From contig NC_135556.1 in the NCBI RefSeq assembly GCF_964340395.1, positions 2,175,001 through 2,239,000 on the forward strand: a stretch of DNA of 64,000 bases. Direction: 5' to 3'. Within the stretch, counting starts at the first letter, position 1; every line of letters begins with the position of its first letter. Positions 45,780 through 54,789 of the stretch are shown here, piece after piece. The translations under genes were made by a program, and so were the position numbers. The notes below the pieces were generated by a model. It was not told the DNA's origin. It searched no databases and saw only the letters and a list, made by a program, of their open reading frames with translations. The stretch is from Glandiceps talaboti (taxonomy: Eukaryota; Hemichordata; Enteropneusta; Spengelidae).

Positions 45780-48700
45780 ATGTCCAAAGAGGGTGAACAT
45801 CGGATTGAAGTTCAAGGTCTGTCTGAGGTCGATGAAGACATAACAGAGACAGAAAGTGAAGATGATTCACAGCCCACCAGTGGTGAACGTCAGTTTGAAG
45901 GTCAAGGTCAGTCTCAGGTCGATGAAGACATAGCAGAGACAGAAAGTGAAGATCATTCAAACCCCGCCAGTGGTGAAGGTCAGTTCAAAGGTCAAGGTCA
46001 GTCTCAGGTCGATGAAGACATAGCAGAGACAGGCATTGAAGATGTTTCACAGCTTGTCAGTGGGACACGAGTGCGGAGTTTAACCGAGAAAGGTAGGGAG
46101 CTAAGATCTGACACACTGAAGAAAAATATTAAAAGAAAGAAAAGAGAACTTTCCAAGGCTAAAAGGGAAGCTCTTATGCAGAAGGGATTAGAAGATATTC
46201 GTGCACTGAAACGAAGGTTTCTGAATGCCCAGCTTATATGGCAGGATATAAGGGAACTGTATGAAGACCTTACAGAACTGTCAGTAACGCAGGAAAATCT
46301 AAATATCATAATTCAGAAAGAGGGAGAAGACCGTAGAGAATGGGTAGAATTTGAGACTGACATAAAGGCAGAAATCCAATTTCATATGGATATGGAAGTT
46401 CTCAGATCACAAGCTGAGTCTGTAAAATCAAGTTCAAGACAAAGTAAAAGAAGTAGTCATAGCAACCATACAACCCCATCAGTCAGGTCAATTAGAATGG
46501 AACTTAGGAGACAGGAAGCTGCATTGAGAGTACAGTTAGAGTTTGCCCGAAAGGAAAAACAGTTAGAACGAGAGGAGTTAGAACAAAGAAAAAAGATGGA
46601 AGAATTAAAACTACAGAAGGGACTTGCTGAAAATCAGGCACAACAAGAGGCAATAGAAGCTGTGTCATCAGAAGGCTCTGAAGGAATGAGTCAGGTTTTG
46701 AGCTCCATACCTCCAGCCAATAAGAAAAGGGATATGGAAAAGTTCTTAAACTCACAACCTGATGACCAGCACTTGCAAGTTAATGGTGCAGAAGCAGAAC
46801 CCATTACATCAAACACTATGCAAATTAATAACAATCCAGTTCATCCCCCTCACAATGCCACTTACAACAAAGTTTCTGCAGTACATCCAGCTCCCACATA
46901 TACATTGTCAAGTAGATCAGGGGATAGCATGAGAGGAGAAAACCAAGAAGGTAGTACCATGGTAAGAAATGCAACCACTTCTCCAACTCAAGGAGCCACA
47001 GATGTTATGATACAATTGGTAAACTCATTCAGGCTTCCTCAAGTAAAGATGGAAACATTCAGCGGAAATCCACTCCAGTTCCCATCTTGGGAGTCCTCCT
47101 TCAACTCACTGATTGAGTCAAGAACATCATCAGCAGAAGAGAGATTAAATTTGCTGAGTCAACATCTGTCTGGTGAACCCAAGTCAATGGTTAGTAGCTA
47201 CCTGTTGCTTCAAACAGATGGTGCATATCAACAAGCCAAGGCTGAGTTGAAGGAACGGTATGGAAATAACACAGTGATTGCCAAGGCCTTCATAGACAAG
47301 CTTACATCAGCTCCAAAGGTACTAGCACGTGATGCTATTGGACTCAGAAGGTATTCTGACTTGTTAAATGAAGTGGTGGCAGCAAAACGTACAATACCAG
47401 ATCTTGGTGTCTTGGATTATCCACAGGAGAATGCAAAACTTGTAGCTAAGATGCCATACTACATTGAAGGTAAATGGAGAGGGATTGTACATGCCAGTAC
47501 AAGCCACAAAGGATGCTTTCCACCCTTTGAACGGTTTGCAGCATTTATGAAGGAAATAGCAAAAGAAGCAAATATACCAGCATTCGACACAAGCTTAGAT
47601 GTCAGTGATAAGAATGAATCTTCTACAGTGAGAGAAGAGAGAAAACATACTTGGAAGGGAGGAAAATCCAAACCAAATGCAAGGACTCTTGCAACTAACA
47701 TAAGCTGTGATAGTCGAGAGTTGAAGTGCCCATACTGCAAGGAATGCCATCACATCGATGACTGTGTTAAACTGATGAATCTTCCCAGGAAGGAAAGGAA
47801 ACAGTTCTTCACGACAAAGGGTCTATGCTATGCCTGCGGGATGACTAGTGAACACAGAGGTAGAGTTTGCAGAAATGTAGTCAAGTGCAAGAAATGTTCT
47901 CGCCAGCATTTAACACCTCTCCACATAGATGAGCAGCAAACCACTACAATAACTAACTGCATCTCTGTGTGTAATAGAGAAGGACAGAGTAATGACAATT
48001 CCATGATTGTACCTGTATGGGTGAGAAGTAAGGTAAACCCAACAAGAGAAGTTCTACAGTATTGCGTTCTGGATCCTCAGAGCAACACTTGTTTTGTCTC
48101 AAAACACCTACAACAACAACTCGGTATCTCTGGCAGTGACACACAATTAACACTGTCAACAATGCAGAAGAATGGTGCTGTTGTTCAAGCTAAAAGGATT
48201 AGAGATTTGGAAGTCCTTAGTTACGACAAGAATGTTGTAATACCGGTTACTACAGCATACACCAGAGACCATGTTCCTGCTGAGAGACATCAAATTCCAA
48301 GTCCTGAAGTTGCAATGAAGTGGAAGCATCTGCGTAGAATTGCTGATCAGATTTCACCATACATGCCAGAAGTGAAGGTAGGAATATTGTTGGGTAATAA
48401 TGTTCCGTCAGCTGTGAGACCAAGAGACATTGTGGCTGGTGAAGAAAATCATCCATATGGCCAGAAATGTATACTTGGATGGGGAATAGTGGGCACGATC
48501 TGCTCAAACCCTGAAGGTATCCATAGCAAGGCAGTAGCAAATCGCATCGTAACAACAGAAAGGTTTATAGATAATCAACACATGGCAGTACCAGATATTA
48601 AACCAAGACCAGTAAATCGATTGGTAGTACAAACAACTGCAAAGGAGTTAGTAAGTCCACAACAAGTACAACAGATGTTTGAAAGAGACTTCATTGAACA

Positions 48701-48824
48701 CAGAAACAAGGAAGAAAATCTGTCCGTTGATGACCAGAAGTTTGTAAAGTGCCTCTCTGACAATATCACAAAGAGAGAAGACAATCACTACGAGATGCCA
48801 CAACAGTGTTCGGCTCCCAAATAA
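45780..48824 (+). CDS. BEL/Pao gag-protease frame, with RT N-terminal part
   Basis: 1,014 residues. Residues 1-90 are three tandem acidic repeats of about 33 residues (each with 'QGQSQVDEDIAETESED'-like sequence). 110-310 are highly charged and likely coiled coil. About 418-510 is the DUF1759-type gag core ('KMETFSGNPLQFPSWESSF'). About 648-712 contains Cys/His knuckles (CPYCKECHHIDDC, CYACGMTSEHRGRVC, CKKC). About 758-790 is the protease-like segment, with the catalytic Asp in 'LDPQSNTCF'. The start ATG is only 12 bases after the LTR. The frame ends in TAA 48822-48824 within a region where related elements continue into the reverse transcriptase. Confidence 0.92.
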   Translation: MSKEGEHRIEVQGLSEVDEDITETESEDDSQPTSGERQFEGQGQSQVDEDIAETESEDHSNPASGEGQFKGQGQSQVDEDIAETGIEDVSQLVSGTRVRSLTEKGRELRSDTLKKNIKRKKRELSKAKREALMQKGLEDIRALKRRFLNAQLIWQDIRELYEDLTELSVTQENLNIIIQKEGEDRREWVEFETDIKAEIQFHMDMEVLRSQAESVKSSSRQSKRSSHSNHTTPSVRSIRMELRRQEAALRVQLEFARKEKQLEREELEQRKKMEELKLQKGLAENQAQQEAIEAVSSEGSEGMSQVLSSIPPANKKRDMEKFLNSQPDDQHLQVNGAEAEPITSNTMQINNNPVHPPHNATYNKVSAVHPAPTYTLSSRSGDSMRGENQEGSTMVRNATTSPTQGATDVMIQLVNSFRLPQVKMETFSGNPLQFPSWESSFNSLIESRTSSAEERLNLLSQHLSGEPKSMVSSYLLLQTDGAYQQAKAELKERYGNNTVIAKAFIDKLTSAPKVLARDAIGLRRYSDLLNEVVAAKRTIPDLGVLDYPQENAKLVAKMPYYIEGKWRGIVHASTSHKGCFPPFERFAAFMKEIAKEANIPAFDTSLDVSDKNESSTVREERKHTWKGGKSKPNARTLATNISCDSRELKCPYCKECHHIDDCVKLMNLPRKERKQFFTTKGLCYACGMTSEHRGRVCRNVVKCKKCSRQHLTPLHIDEQQTTTITNCISVCNREGQSNDNSMIVPVWVRSKVNPTREVLQYCVLDPQSNTCFVSKHLQQQLGISGSDTQLTLSTMQKNGAVVQAKRIRDLEVLSYDKNVVIPVTTAYTRDHVPAERHQIPSPEVAMKWKHLRRIADQISPYMPEVKVGILLGNNVPSAVRPRDIVAGEENHPYGQKCILGWGIVGTICSNPEGIHSKAVANRIVTTERFIDNQHMAVPDIKPRPVNRLVVQTTAKELVSPQQVQQMFERDFIEHRNKEENLSVDDQKFVKCLSDNITKREDNHYEMPQQCSAPK

Positions 48825-48838
48825 CAGGCCATTAGCCA
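48795..48838 (+). other. frame junction between the two BEL/Pao frames
   Basis: The upstream frame terminates at 48824, while the downstream frame (+1 relative to it) is open and shows the conserved LPNN block of the family at about 48814-48825, before its first ATG. The expected protein similarity therefore switches frames in roughly 48798-48813. Either a small indel or programmed +1 shifting would explain this. Confidence 0.8.
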
Positions 48839-51800
48839 TGAAAAGAGTATTACAGCTCAAGAGACGATTTAGAAGAAATCAGAAGTACAAAGAAGATTAC
48901 TTCTCCTTTATGGAAGACATTCTGCAGAACTGTGCTGAAAAGGTACCTGAAGACCAGCAGTATACAAATGGTAGAGTAAACTATGTGCCACATACAGGTG
49001 TATATCACCCGAAGAAACCCGATAAGATTCGTGTGGTCTTTGATTGTTCTGCGAGATATGAGGGTATATCTCTGAATGACTGTCTGCTTCAAGGGCCTGA
49101 TCTCACCAATGGTCTGGTAGGTGTTCTGAGCCGCTTCAGGAAAGAAGAGGTAGCAGTAATGGCGGACATCAAGGGTATGTTCCATCAGTTTCATGTCACA
49201 CCAATTGATAGAGACCTGCTACGATTCCTGTGGTGGGAAGATGGAGACTTAAACAAAGACCTGACCGAGTACAGAATGACAGTGCATCTGTTTGGTGCAG
49301 CCAGTTCACCAGGATGTGCCAACTTTGGTCTAAAACGAGCAGCAGATGATGGAGAGGAAGAGTTTGGCGAAGAAGCAGCCAGCTTTATTAGAGATGATTT
49401 TTATGTCGATGATGGGCTTAAGTCTGTACCAGATGTAAGTAAAGCCATCGAGTTAGTCAATAATAGCACTGCTATTTGTAACAACGCAGGGTTGAAACTA
49501 CACAAGTGGATCTCCAACAAAAGAGAAGTGCTTGATGCAATACCTACAGAAGCCAGAGCATCTAGTCTCAAGGAAGTCAACCTTCAAACAGATCTCTTAC
49601 CCATTGAAAGAGCTTTAGGTGTGACATGGTGCGTAGAAAGTGACTGTTTCCAGTTCAGAATAGTACTACGTGATCTACCACTTACACGCAGAGGAGTCCT
49701 TGCAACCATCAGTTCCGTGTATGATCCATTGGGCTTTGCGGCGCCAGTGATCTTGACAGGCAAAGTTATCTTACAAGAACTGTGTAGGGATAATGTTGAT
49801 TGGGATGATCCCATCCCTGAAAACCTAAGGCTGAAATGGATGGAGTGGAGAACCAACATCCTGGATTTGGAACATCTGGAGGTTGAACGCTGTTATAAAC
49901 CCAATATCTTCGGTGAAGTGAAAGGTGCAGAGCTACATTATTTCTCCGATGCCAGCGAGACAGGATATGGGCAGAGCACATACCTTAGATCAATCAACCA
50001 GGACAATCAGGCACATTGCTCCTTTGTTATAGGTAAAGCCAGAGTTACACCACTCAAGAAACATATCACCATCCCACGTCTCGAGCTTAGTACAGCAGCA
50101 GTTGTCTCTGCTAGAATGAGTGACTACATCAAGAAAGAGCTCCAGATTAATGATGTAAAAGAGTACTTCTGGGTGGATAGCAAAGTAGTTCTTGGATATA
50201 TAAACAATGAGTCCAAACGGTTTCATACCTATGTTGCGAATAGGGTTCAGCAGATAAGAGAGTTAACTACTCCAGATGCATGGAAATATGTTAACACAGG
50301 CTTGAACCCAAGCGATGATGCCAGTCGAGGAATAACTGCCAAACAACTTGTTGAAGAGTCAAAATGGCTGACTGGACCAGATTTCTTGTGGGAAAGTGAT
50401 TTCCTACCTACAGCAGCAGCTTCATACGAGTTTGATGGTGCGACTGAGGCAGAGATGAGCAAAGAAATGAAAGGTACTGCCCACACAGTGATGAAGACTG
50501 ATTCGAGGGTCATACAACCATATGATCAACTACTCAACCGCTTTGACAGATATTCTTCATGGAATAAGGTGAGGCGAGCAGCAGCCAACTGTCTACGTCT
50601 CAAGGCGAAAATGTTGAGAGCAACCAAGACATTGAATAGACAGATAGAACTTAAAGATATCATGACAGAACCTAATACACCCATGACTGTACAAGATCTA
50701 CAAGAAGGTGAGAAAGCAGTCATTAAGGAGGTGCAAAGTATAGCCTTCCAGAAAGAAATTGCTGTTCTGAAGGACATGGAAAGGACGGGCTATTTCCAAG
50801 GTAGAAAGCAGCGAAGAGCTCGTAATATTCAGCTACAAAAATCCAGTACCATATCCAAACTGAATCCATTCCTGGATGAGAAAGGTCTGCTTAGAGTTGG
50901 TGGAAGACTACAGAGATCTAATCAACCATTTGAAATTAATCATCCAGTAATCCTGCCCAAGAAGTGTCATATTACAACACTAATAGTACGACACTACCAT
51001 GAGAAAACCAACCATATGGGAAGAAGCTGTACACATAACCACATCCGACAACATGGATACTGGATAGTCAATGGCTCCAGTGTGGTATCAAGAGTGATTC
51101 ATGAATGTGTTGTCTGCAAAAGATTAAGAGGAGCATGTGAAACCCAAAGGATGGGAGACCTGCCAAAGGATCGGATGGAGGAAGCCCCGCCATTCACGTA
51201 CTCAGGTGTAGACTTGTTTGGTCCTTTCCTGATCAAAGAGAGAAGGAGTGAATTGAAAAGGTATGGCGTATTGTTTGTATGCTTGACATCCAGGGCCATT
51301 CATCTAGAGACAGCCAACTCCCTAGAAACAGACTCATTCATAAATTCAGTGAGACGATTCCTAAGTATCCGGGGTCCTACAAGGCACATCAGAGCAGATT
51401 GTGGAACAAACATAGTTGGTGCAAACAACGAAATGATCAGAGCATTGAAAGAAATGGATCAAGAGAAGATAGCTAACTTCTTGTTAAGCCAGCAGTGTGA
51501 TTGGATTGAATTTAAATTCAACGTTCCTAGTAGCAGCCATATGGGAGGAATCTGGGAAAGGCAAATCAGGACAGTGCGTAGTGTTCTGGAACCCTTGATT
51601 CACCAGGCTGGTCCTCAACTAGATGACGAATCTCTCCGTACATTCATGGCTGAAGTACAGAATATAGTCAACTCAAGACCAGTCACCATTGATCAACTAT
51701 CTGAAGCTGGTGCTCCAGAGCCACTTACACCAAATCATCTATTGACAATGAAGACCAAGGTACTCCTTCCCCCACCAGGCAACTTCCAGAAAGGTGATAT

Positions 51801-52119
51801 GTACTGCAAACGCCGATGGAGAAGAGTGCAACACCTGGCTAATGTATTTTGGGAACGATGGAGGAAAGAGTTTCTACATACATTGCAACCAAGGCCAAAG
51901 TGGACTGCAGCCAAGTATAATTTGCAAGTAGGTGATATAGTCATCATTAAGGACGACAACATACCACGTAATCATTGGCGCCTGGGTAGAGTGACTGATA
52001 TTTATCCTGGAGAAGATGGTTTGGTACGGAAGGTACAACTTACCACTGCCAGTTCGGTACTAGATAGACCGATTCACAAGCTTGTGCGACTTGTGGCCGC
52101 CGACAGAGATAAGGAATAA
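48838..52119 (+). CDS. BEL/Pao RT-RNase H-integrase frame
   Basis: 1,093 residues from the first ATG, although the frame is open further upstream (at least to 48811), so 48838 is probably not a real start. Reverse transcriptase: 'IRVVFDCSA', 'ADIKGMFHQF' and the active site YVDDGL at about residue 190. Pao-type RNase H: 'YFSDASETGYG' near 366 and 'FWVDSKVVLGYI' near 440. Integrase: HHCC zinc domain about 718-765 (H-x3-H and C-x2-C), DDE catalytic residues at VDLFGP (about 791), RADCGTN (about 853) and GGIWERQ (about 905). C-terminal DUF5641-like chromatin-facing domain about 1000-1080. No internal stops. Confidence 0.93.
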   Translation: MKRVLQLKRRFRRNQKYKEDYFSFMEDILQNCAEKVPEDQQYTNGRVNYVPHTGVYHPKKPDKIRVVFDCSARYEGISLNDCLLQGPDLTNGLVGVLSRFRKEEVAVMADIKGMFHQFHVTPIDRDLLRFLWWEDGDLNKDLTEYRMTVHLFGAASSPGCANFGLKRAADDGEEEFGEEAASFIRDDFYVDDGLKSVPDVSKAIELVNNSTAICNNAGLKLHKWISNKREVLDAIPTEARASSLKEVNLQTDLLPIERALGVTWCVESDCFQFRIVLRDLPLTRRGVLATISSVYDPLGFAAPVILTGKVILQELCRDNVDWDDPIPENLRLKWMEWRTNILDLEHLEVERCYKPNIFGEVKGAELHYFSDASETGYGQSTYLRSINQDNQAHCSFVIGKARVTPLKKHITIPRLELSTAAVVSARMSDYIKKELQINDVKEYFWVDSKVVLGYINNESKRFHTYVANRVQQIRELTTPDAWKYVNTGLNPSDDASRGITAKQLVEESKWLTGPDFLWESDFLPTAAASYEFDGATEAEMSKEMKGTAHTVMKTDSRVIQPYDQLLNRFDRYSSWNKVRRAAANCLRLKAKMLRATKTLNRQIELKDIMTEPNTPMTVQDLQEGEKAVIKEVQSIAFQKEIAVLKDMERTGYFQGRKQRRARNIQLQKSSTISKLNPFLDEKGLLRVGGRLQRSNQPFEINHPVILPKKCHITTLIVRHYHEKTNHMGRSCTHNHIRQHGYWIVNGSSVVSRVIHECVVCKRLRGACETQRMGDLPKDRMEEAPPFTYSGVDLFGPFLIKERRSELKRYGVLFVCLTSRAIHLETANSLETDSFINSVRRFLSIRGPTRHIRADCGTNIVGANNEMIRALKEMDQEKIANFLLSQQCDWIEFKFNVPSSSHMGGIWERQIRTVRSVLEPLIHQAGPQLDDESLRTFMAEVQNIVNSRPVTIDQLSEAGAPEPLTPNHLLTMKTKVLLPPPGNFQKGDMYCKRRWRRVQHLANVFWERWRKEFLHTLQPRPKWTAAKYNLQVGDIVIIKDDNIPRNHWRLGRVTDIYPGEDGLVRKVQLTTASSVLDRPIHKLVRLVAADRDKE

Positions 52120-52279
52120 TTGCAGCGCTGAACTATGCGAAACCTGAAGTATTGTGTTCGTTAGTTAGATTTATTGCATGCTATTGTTGAATCATTTATT
52201 CACGCGTAAATGACAATCACAAGACAATAACTGCTTCTTAAGTGCAAATGTCTTATTAGCTAAATAGATATCCATTTGC

Positions 52280-52288
52280 AGAGAGGAG
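52280..52288 (+). other. polypurine tract of BEL/Pao element
   Basis: AGAGAGGAG directly abutting the 3' LTR start, the expected plus-strand primer position. Confidence 0.8.
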
Positions 52289-52725
52289 TGTAACTGCTGA
52301 TAATCCACTCCGGTATGAGTGATTACAGCGCCCTCATAGTCTAGGTTCGTTAGTATGTTAAATCAGTGGAGGAAGCCACATTGCAAGTAACAATAGATGC
52401 CATATTGAGAAGTTGTCCAGCTCCGTCGAATCTCCACCCCAAAATCTAGGTAAATATTAACTATTGACTTTATTGATAGTAGCGATTGTAGAGCATTATT
52501 ACTAAAGTTACTGATTACCAAGTGAAGCTATGATACTACGGACTTTACAACTTTTATTTGTAGTAGATCAAATCCCATGTGTTACCCATAGTAAATGCAC
52601 GTTTTCTATTTATGTCCATTACAGTTTACCTGAATGGTTTTAGAGGAGAATAAAGTTCGTGAAGTTAACGAAATAGTTGCTCTGTTATCATTCCGAGTAA
52701 ACGAATAAGGGTAGAGCCCGCAACA
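52289..52725 (+). repeat. 3' LTR of BEL/Pao element
   Basis: 437 bases, the same as 45332-45768 by eye, and followed by the second GTGCC. Confidence 0.95.
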
Positions 52726-52730
52726 GTGCC
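52726..52730. repeat. target-site duplication, right (GTGCC)
   Basis: Matches 45327-45331. Confidence 0.9.
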
Positions 52731-53862
52731 AATAAAAGAGCTATTGTCCTGACTACATACTGGATTGTATTCATAGCACTACATAATACTACATACTGAT
52801 TTGAAATTGATTGTGCTGTGTGCAACAATTTTACCAATTTAGTTAGAAGGGGATGGTGAAGGGGTTCTGAGGCCTTACTAAAAGAATAAGTTTTTTTACC
52901 TACTGATCTCACCCCTAATGTGTTGATTTATCATACATGTACAAACTATTGAACTGTTACTTGGCATAGCTATAGTACGAACTACATGTCTTATCAAAAA
53001 TTACTTTTCTGTGTTTGTGTTTCACTTCTTCTCTGATACATGTGATCATCACCAAGTATAATACATGTTACCAGGCTAGTGTGAAACCCCCTTTTGTTTT
53101 GCTATTGTTTTACACCATAAACTACCAAGAAAAAAGAATATATTCCAAGGTGAACACAGTATTAATCAGATTCTCGGAGAATGTATATTATGTGAATGAC
53201 TGATAAACAAAGTCATAAACACAGACTTGTTTGATGATGATCTAGTAAAGGGCTACTTAATGTAGCCAGGACTCAATAGTACTGACACAGTGCAAAGTTA
53301 GGAGGAAAATTAGATTTTACATCTCCCCTGGAATATCTAGTATCCACATTGAGTGACTGTATACTGCGAGTAACATTTTGTCAGCAGATCATAATATTAC
53401 ATTTCCTTGGTATTAGAATGTATATATTTTCAAGGTTATCATGTTGCCAGCAATATACTGGACAACATAGCCAATAGTAAGTGAATTGAATTAGTAATCT
53501 AGTTTAGAAACTGCTGTAGTACAGAAAACACTTTTATGACATTTTTTAATTTCTATTTTGAAACCAACGATATTATTAAAAACCTTTCAAAAATATTTTG
53601 ATTAAAATTAGCAGTGTGGTCAATGAATGGAGGTGGGGCTGGCGTTTTGAGTCAGTGCCATGATTAAACTGAACAATTATGAACAGGACAAACAAGTGCC
53701 TTGAGGAGTGCAAACGTGTACATGTATGGAAAGTCGCAGTTGTGTTAAGTCTAAAGAAAACAATCAACTATATGATGTGAACATATCTTTATATGATGTA
53801 AACAATTCATTATATGATGCAAGTACATCATTATGTGTGACAGTTATTGACATGGGTTTACA
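52731..53862. other. intergenic, nothing recognised
   Basis: AT-rich; 'atatgatgtaaacaattcat'-type short repeats near 53770-53830. Small open frames have no domain. Confidence 0.5.
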
Positions 53863-54330
53863 AGTATATTAACTCCGTTTATAATATTGTACTTGATAAT
53901 TAACTTGATAGTTCACTCAATCTGAGAGATATCCTAGAACTTTTGGTTACTAAACCATGAATATTTTGTATGTCCGTGAACAGACAATCACACTTCTCAT
54001 AGAGTTCCTATCTAAAGAGCTTTATACATGTGAAACAATGGATTTTGGTTAGCAATTTACCAGATACACTTAAAATGTAACATGTAAAATTAACTATGCA
54101 GTGTGCAGTATTATGCTTTGAGAATAGAGTGTCTTTTGCAAGAACAAAAAGAGTGTTTTTTGTCAACAGATGACATGGGGGGGGGGGGTCATTGTATTTT
54201 TTTTATTTGTCAGAGGGGGTTGGATTACTTTGTGGATGACTTGCAGGGGGGTCACTATTTTTAAGTACAGCATGAACAAAAAGTCATCGGCCCACCCCCG
54301 GCCGTAAAAACTGCTCGCTCCCTAAATACA
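53863..54330. repeat. left arm of a ~450-bp inverted repeat with poly-G runs
   Basis: Reverse complement (roughly 80-85% by eye) of 59785-60232. Matching blocks include 'aaaccatgaatatttt', 'agagctttatacatgtgaa', 'gtcttttgcaagaacaa' and 'ggccgtaaaaactg'. It contains GGGGGGGGG and GGGGGTCACTATTTTTA. The inner end 'ctcgctccctaaa' is the mirror of 'agggagcgatcagttt' at 44228. Confidence 0.8.
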
Positions 54331-54789
54331 CTCTCACATATTTATCAAGTGTAATAATCTATAATTTATACCCAAATGTGTGTGGTCAAAATATGGTAAA
54401 TAGACCAAGCCTCGCGTAGCCTACGAAGAAAATTTCGCGACAATGTATCAATAATGGTGACCTATACATTGACCTCTATATAATTAGTGTACAGTGAAGG
54501 CGTGCCACTCAACAAAATCTTGAGAATGTGTAAACTTGTGGTGGGACAGAAGGAAGTTCAACACGCACTTGCCATATCCAGGGTATGTAAGGGATCACGA
54601 AAGCCGAGTGAAGTCGAGGATGGCAAGCTTTCCTGTGCTGAGAATAGGAGGCGTGGCGGACATTTGAACAACATTTTGACAACTAACTTTCATTGGGACT
54701 TGACGAATCACAGATATAGAGCTAAATTTCTTGCATAAATCCTTTAATATACGGAAGGCATTCAGTTTAAATCTGGTCAGTACATTGCT
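54331..54789 (+). mobile_element. CCTCCCGTAAGG-family fragment with second end
   Basis: 54525-54760 matches about 15400-15890 with an internal deletion ('ggacagaaggaagttcaaca', 'ctgtgctgagaatagg', 'acatttgaacaac'). It finishes with the second end 'acggaaggcattcagtttaa' up to about 54778. 54331-54480 shows nothing recognisable. Confidence 0.55.

Larger units (their letters stand above)
45332..52725 (+). mobile_element. BEL/Pao LTR retrotransposon, nearly intact
   Basis: A 7,394-bp element with 437-bp LTRs that look identical by eye (TG...CA), a 5-bp target duplication GTGCC on both sides, a polypurine tract before the 3' LTR, and gag-protease and reverse transcriptase-RNase H-integrase frames. 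Domain order (gag, zinc knuckles, DUF1758-type protease, RT, RNase H, integrase, DUF5641 C-terminus) is that of BEL/Pao. Insertion is recent, as judged from LTR identity. It lies upstream of the SLC7 gene, in opposite orientation. A frame break between the two large frames probably inactivates it unless bypassed. Confidence 0.95.

Noticed and set aside
45649-48162. Minus-strand open frames inside the BEL/Pao element
   Set aside because: They mirror the gag and protease frames and have no independent motif.
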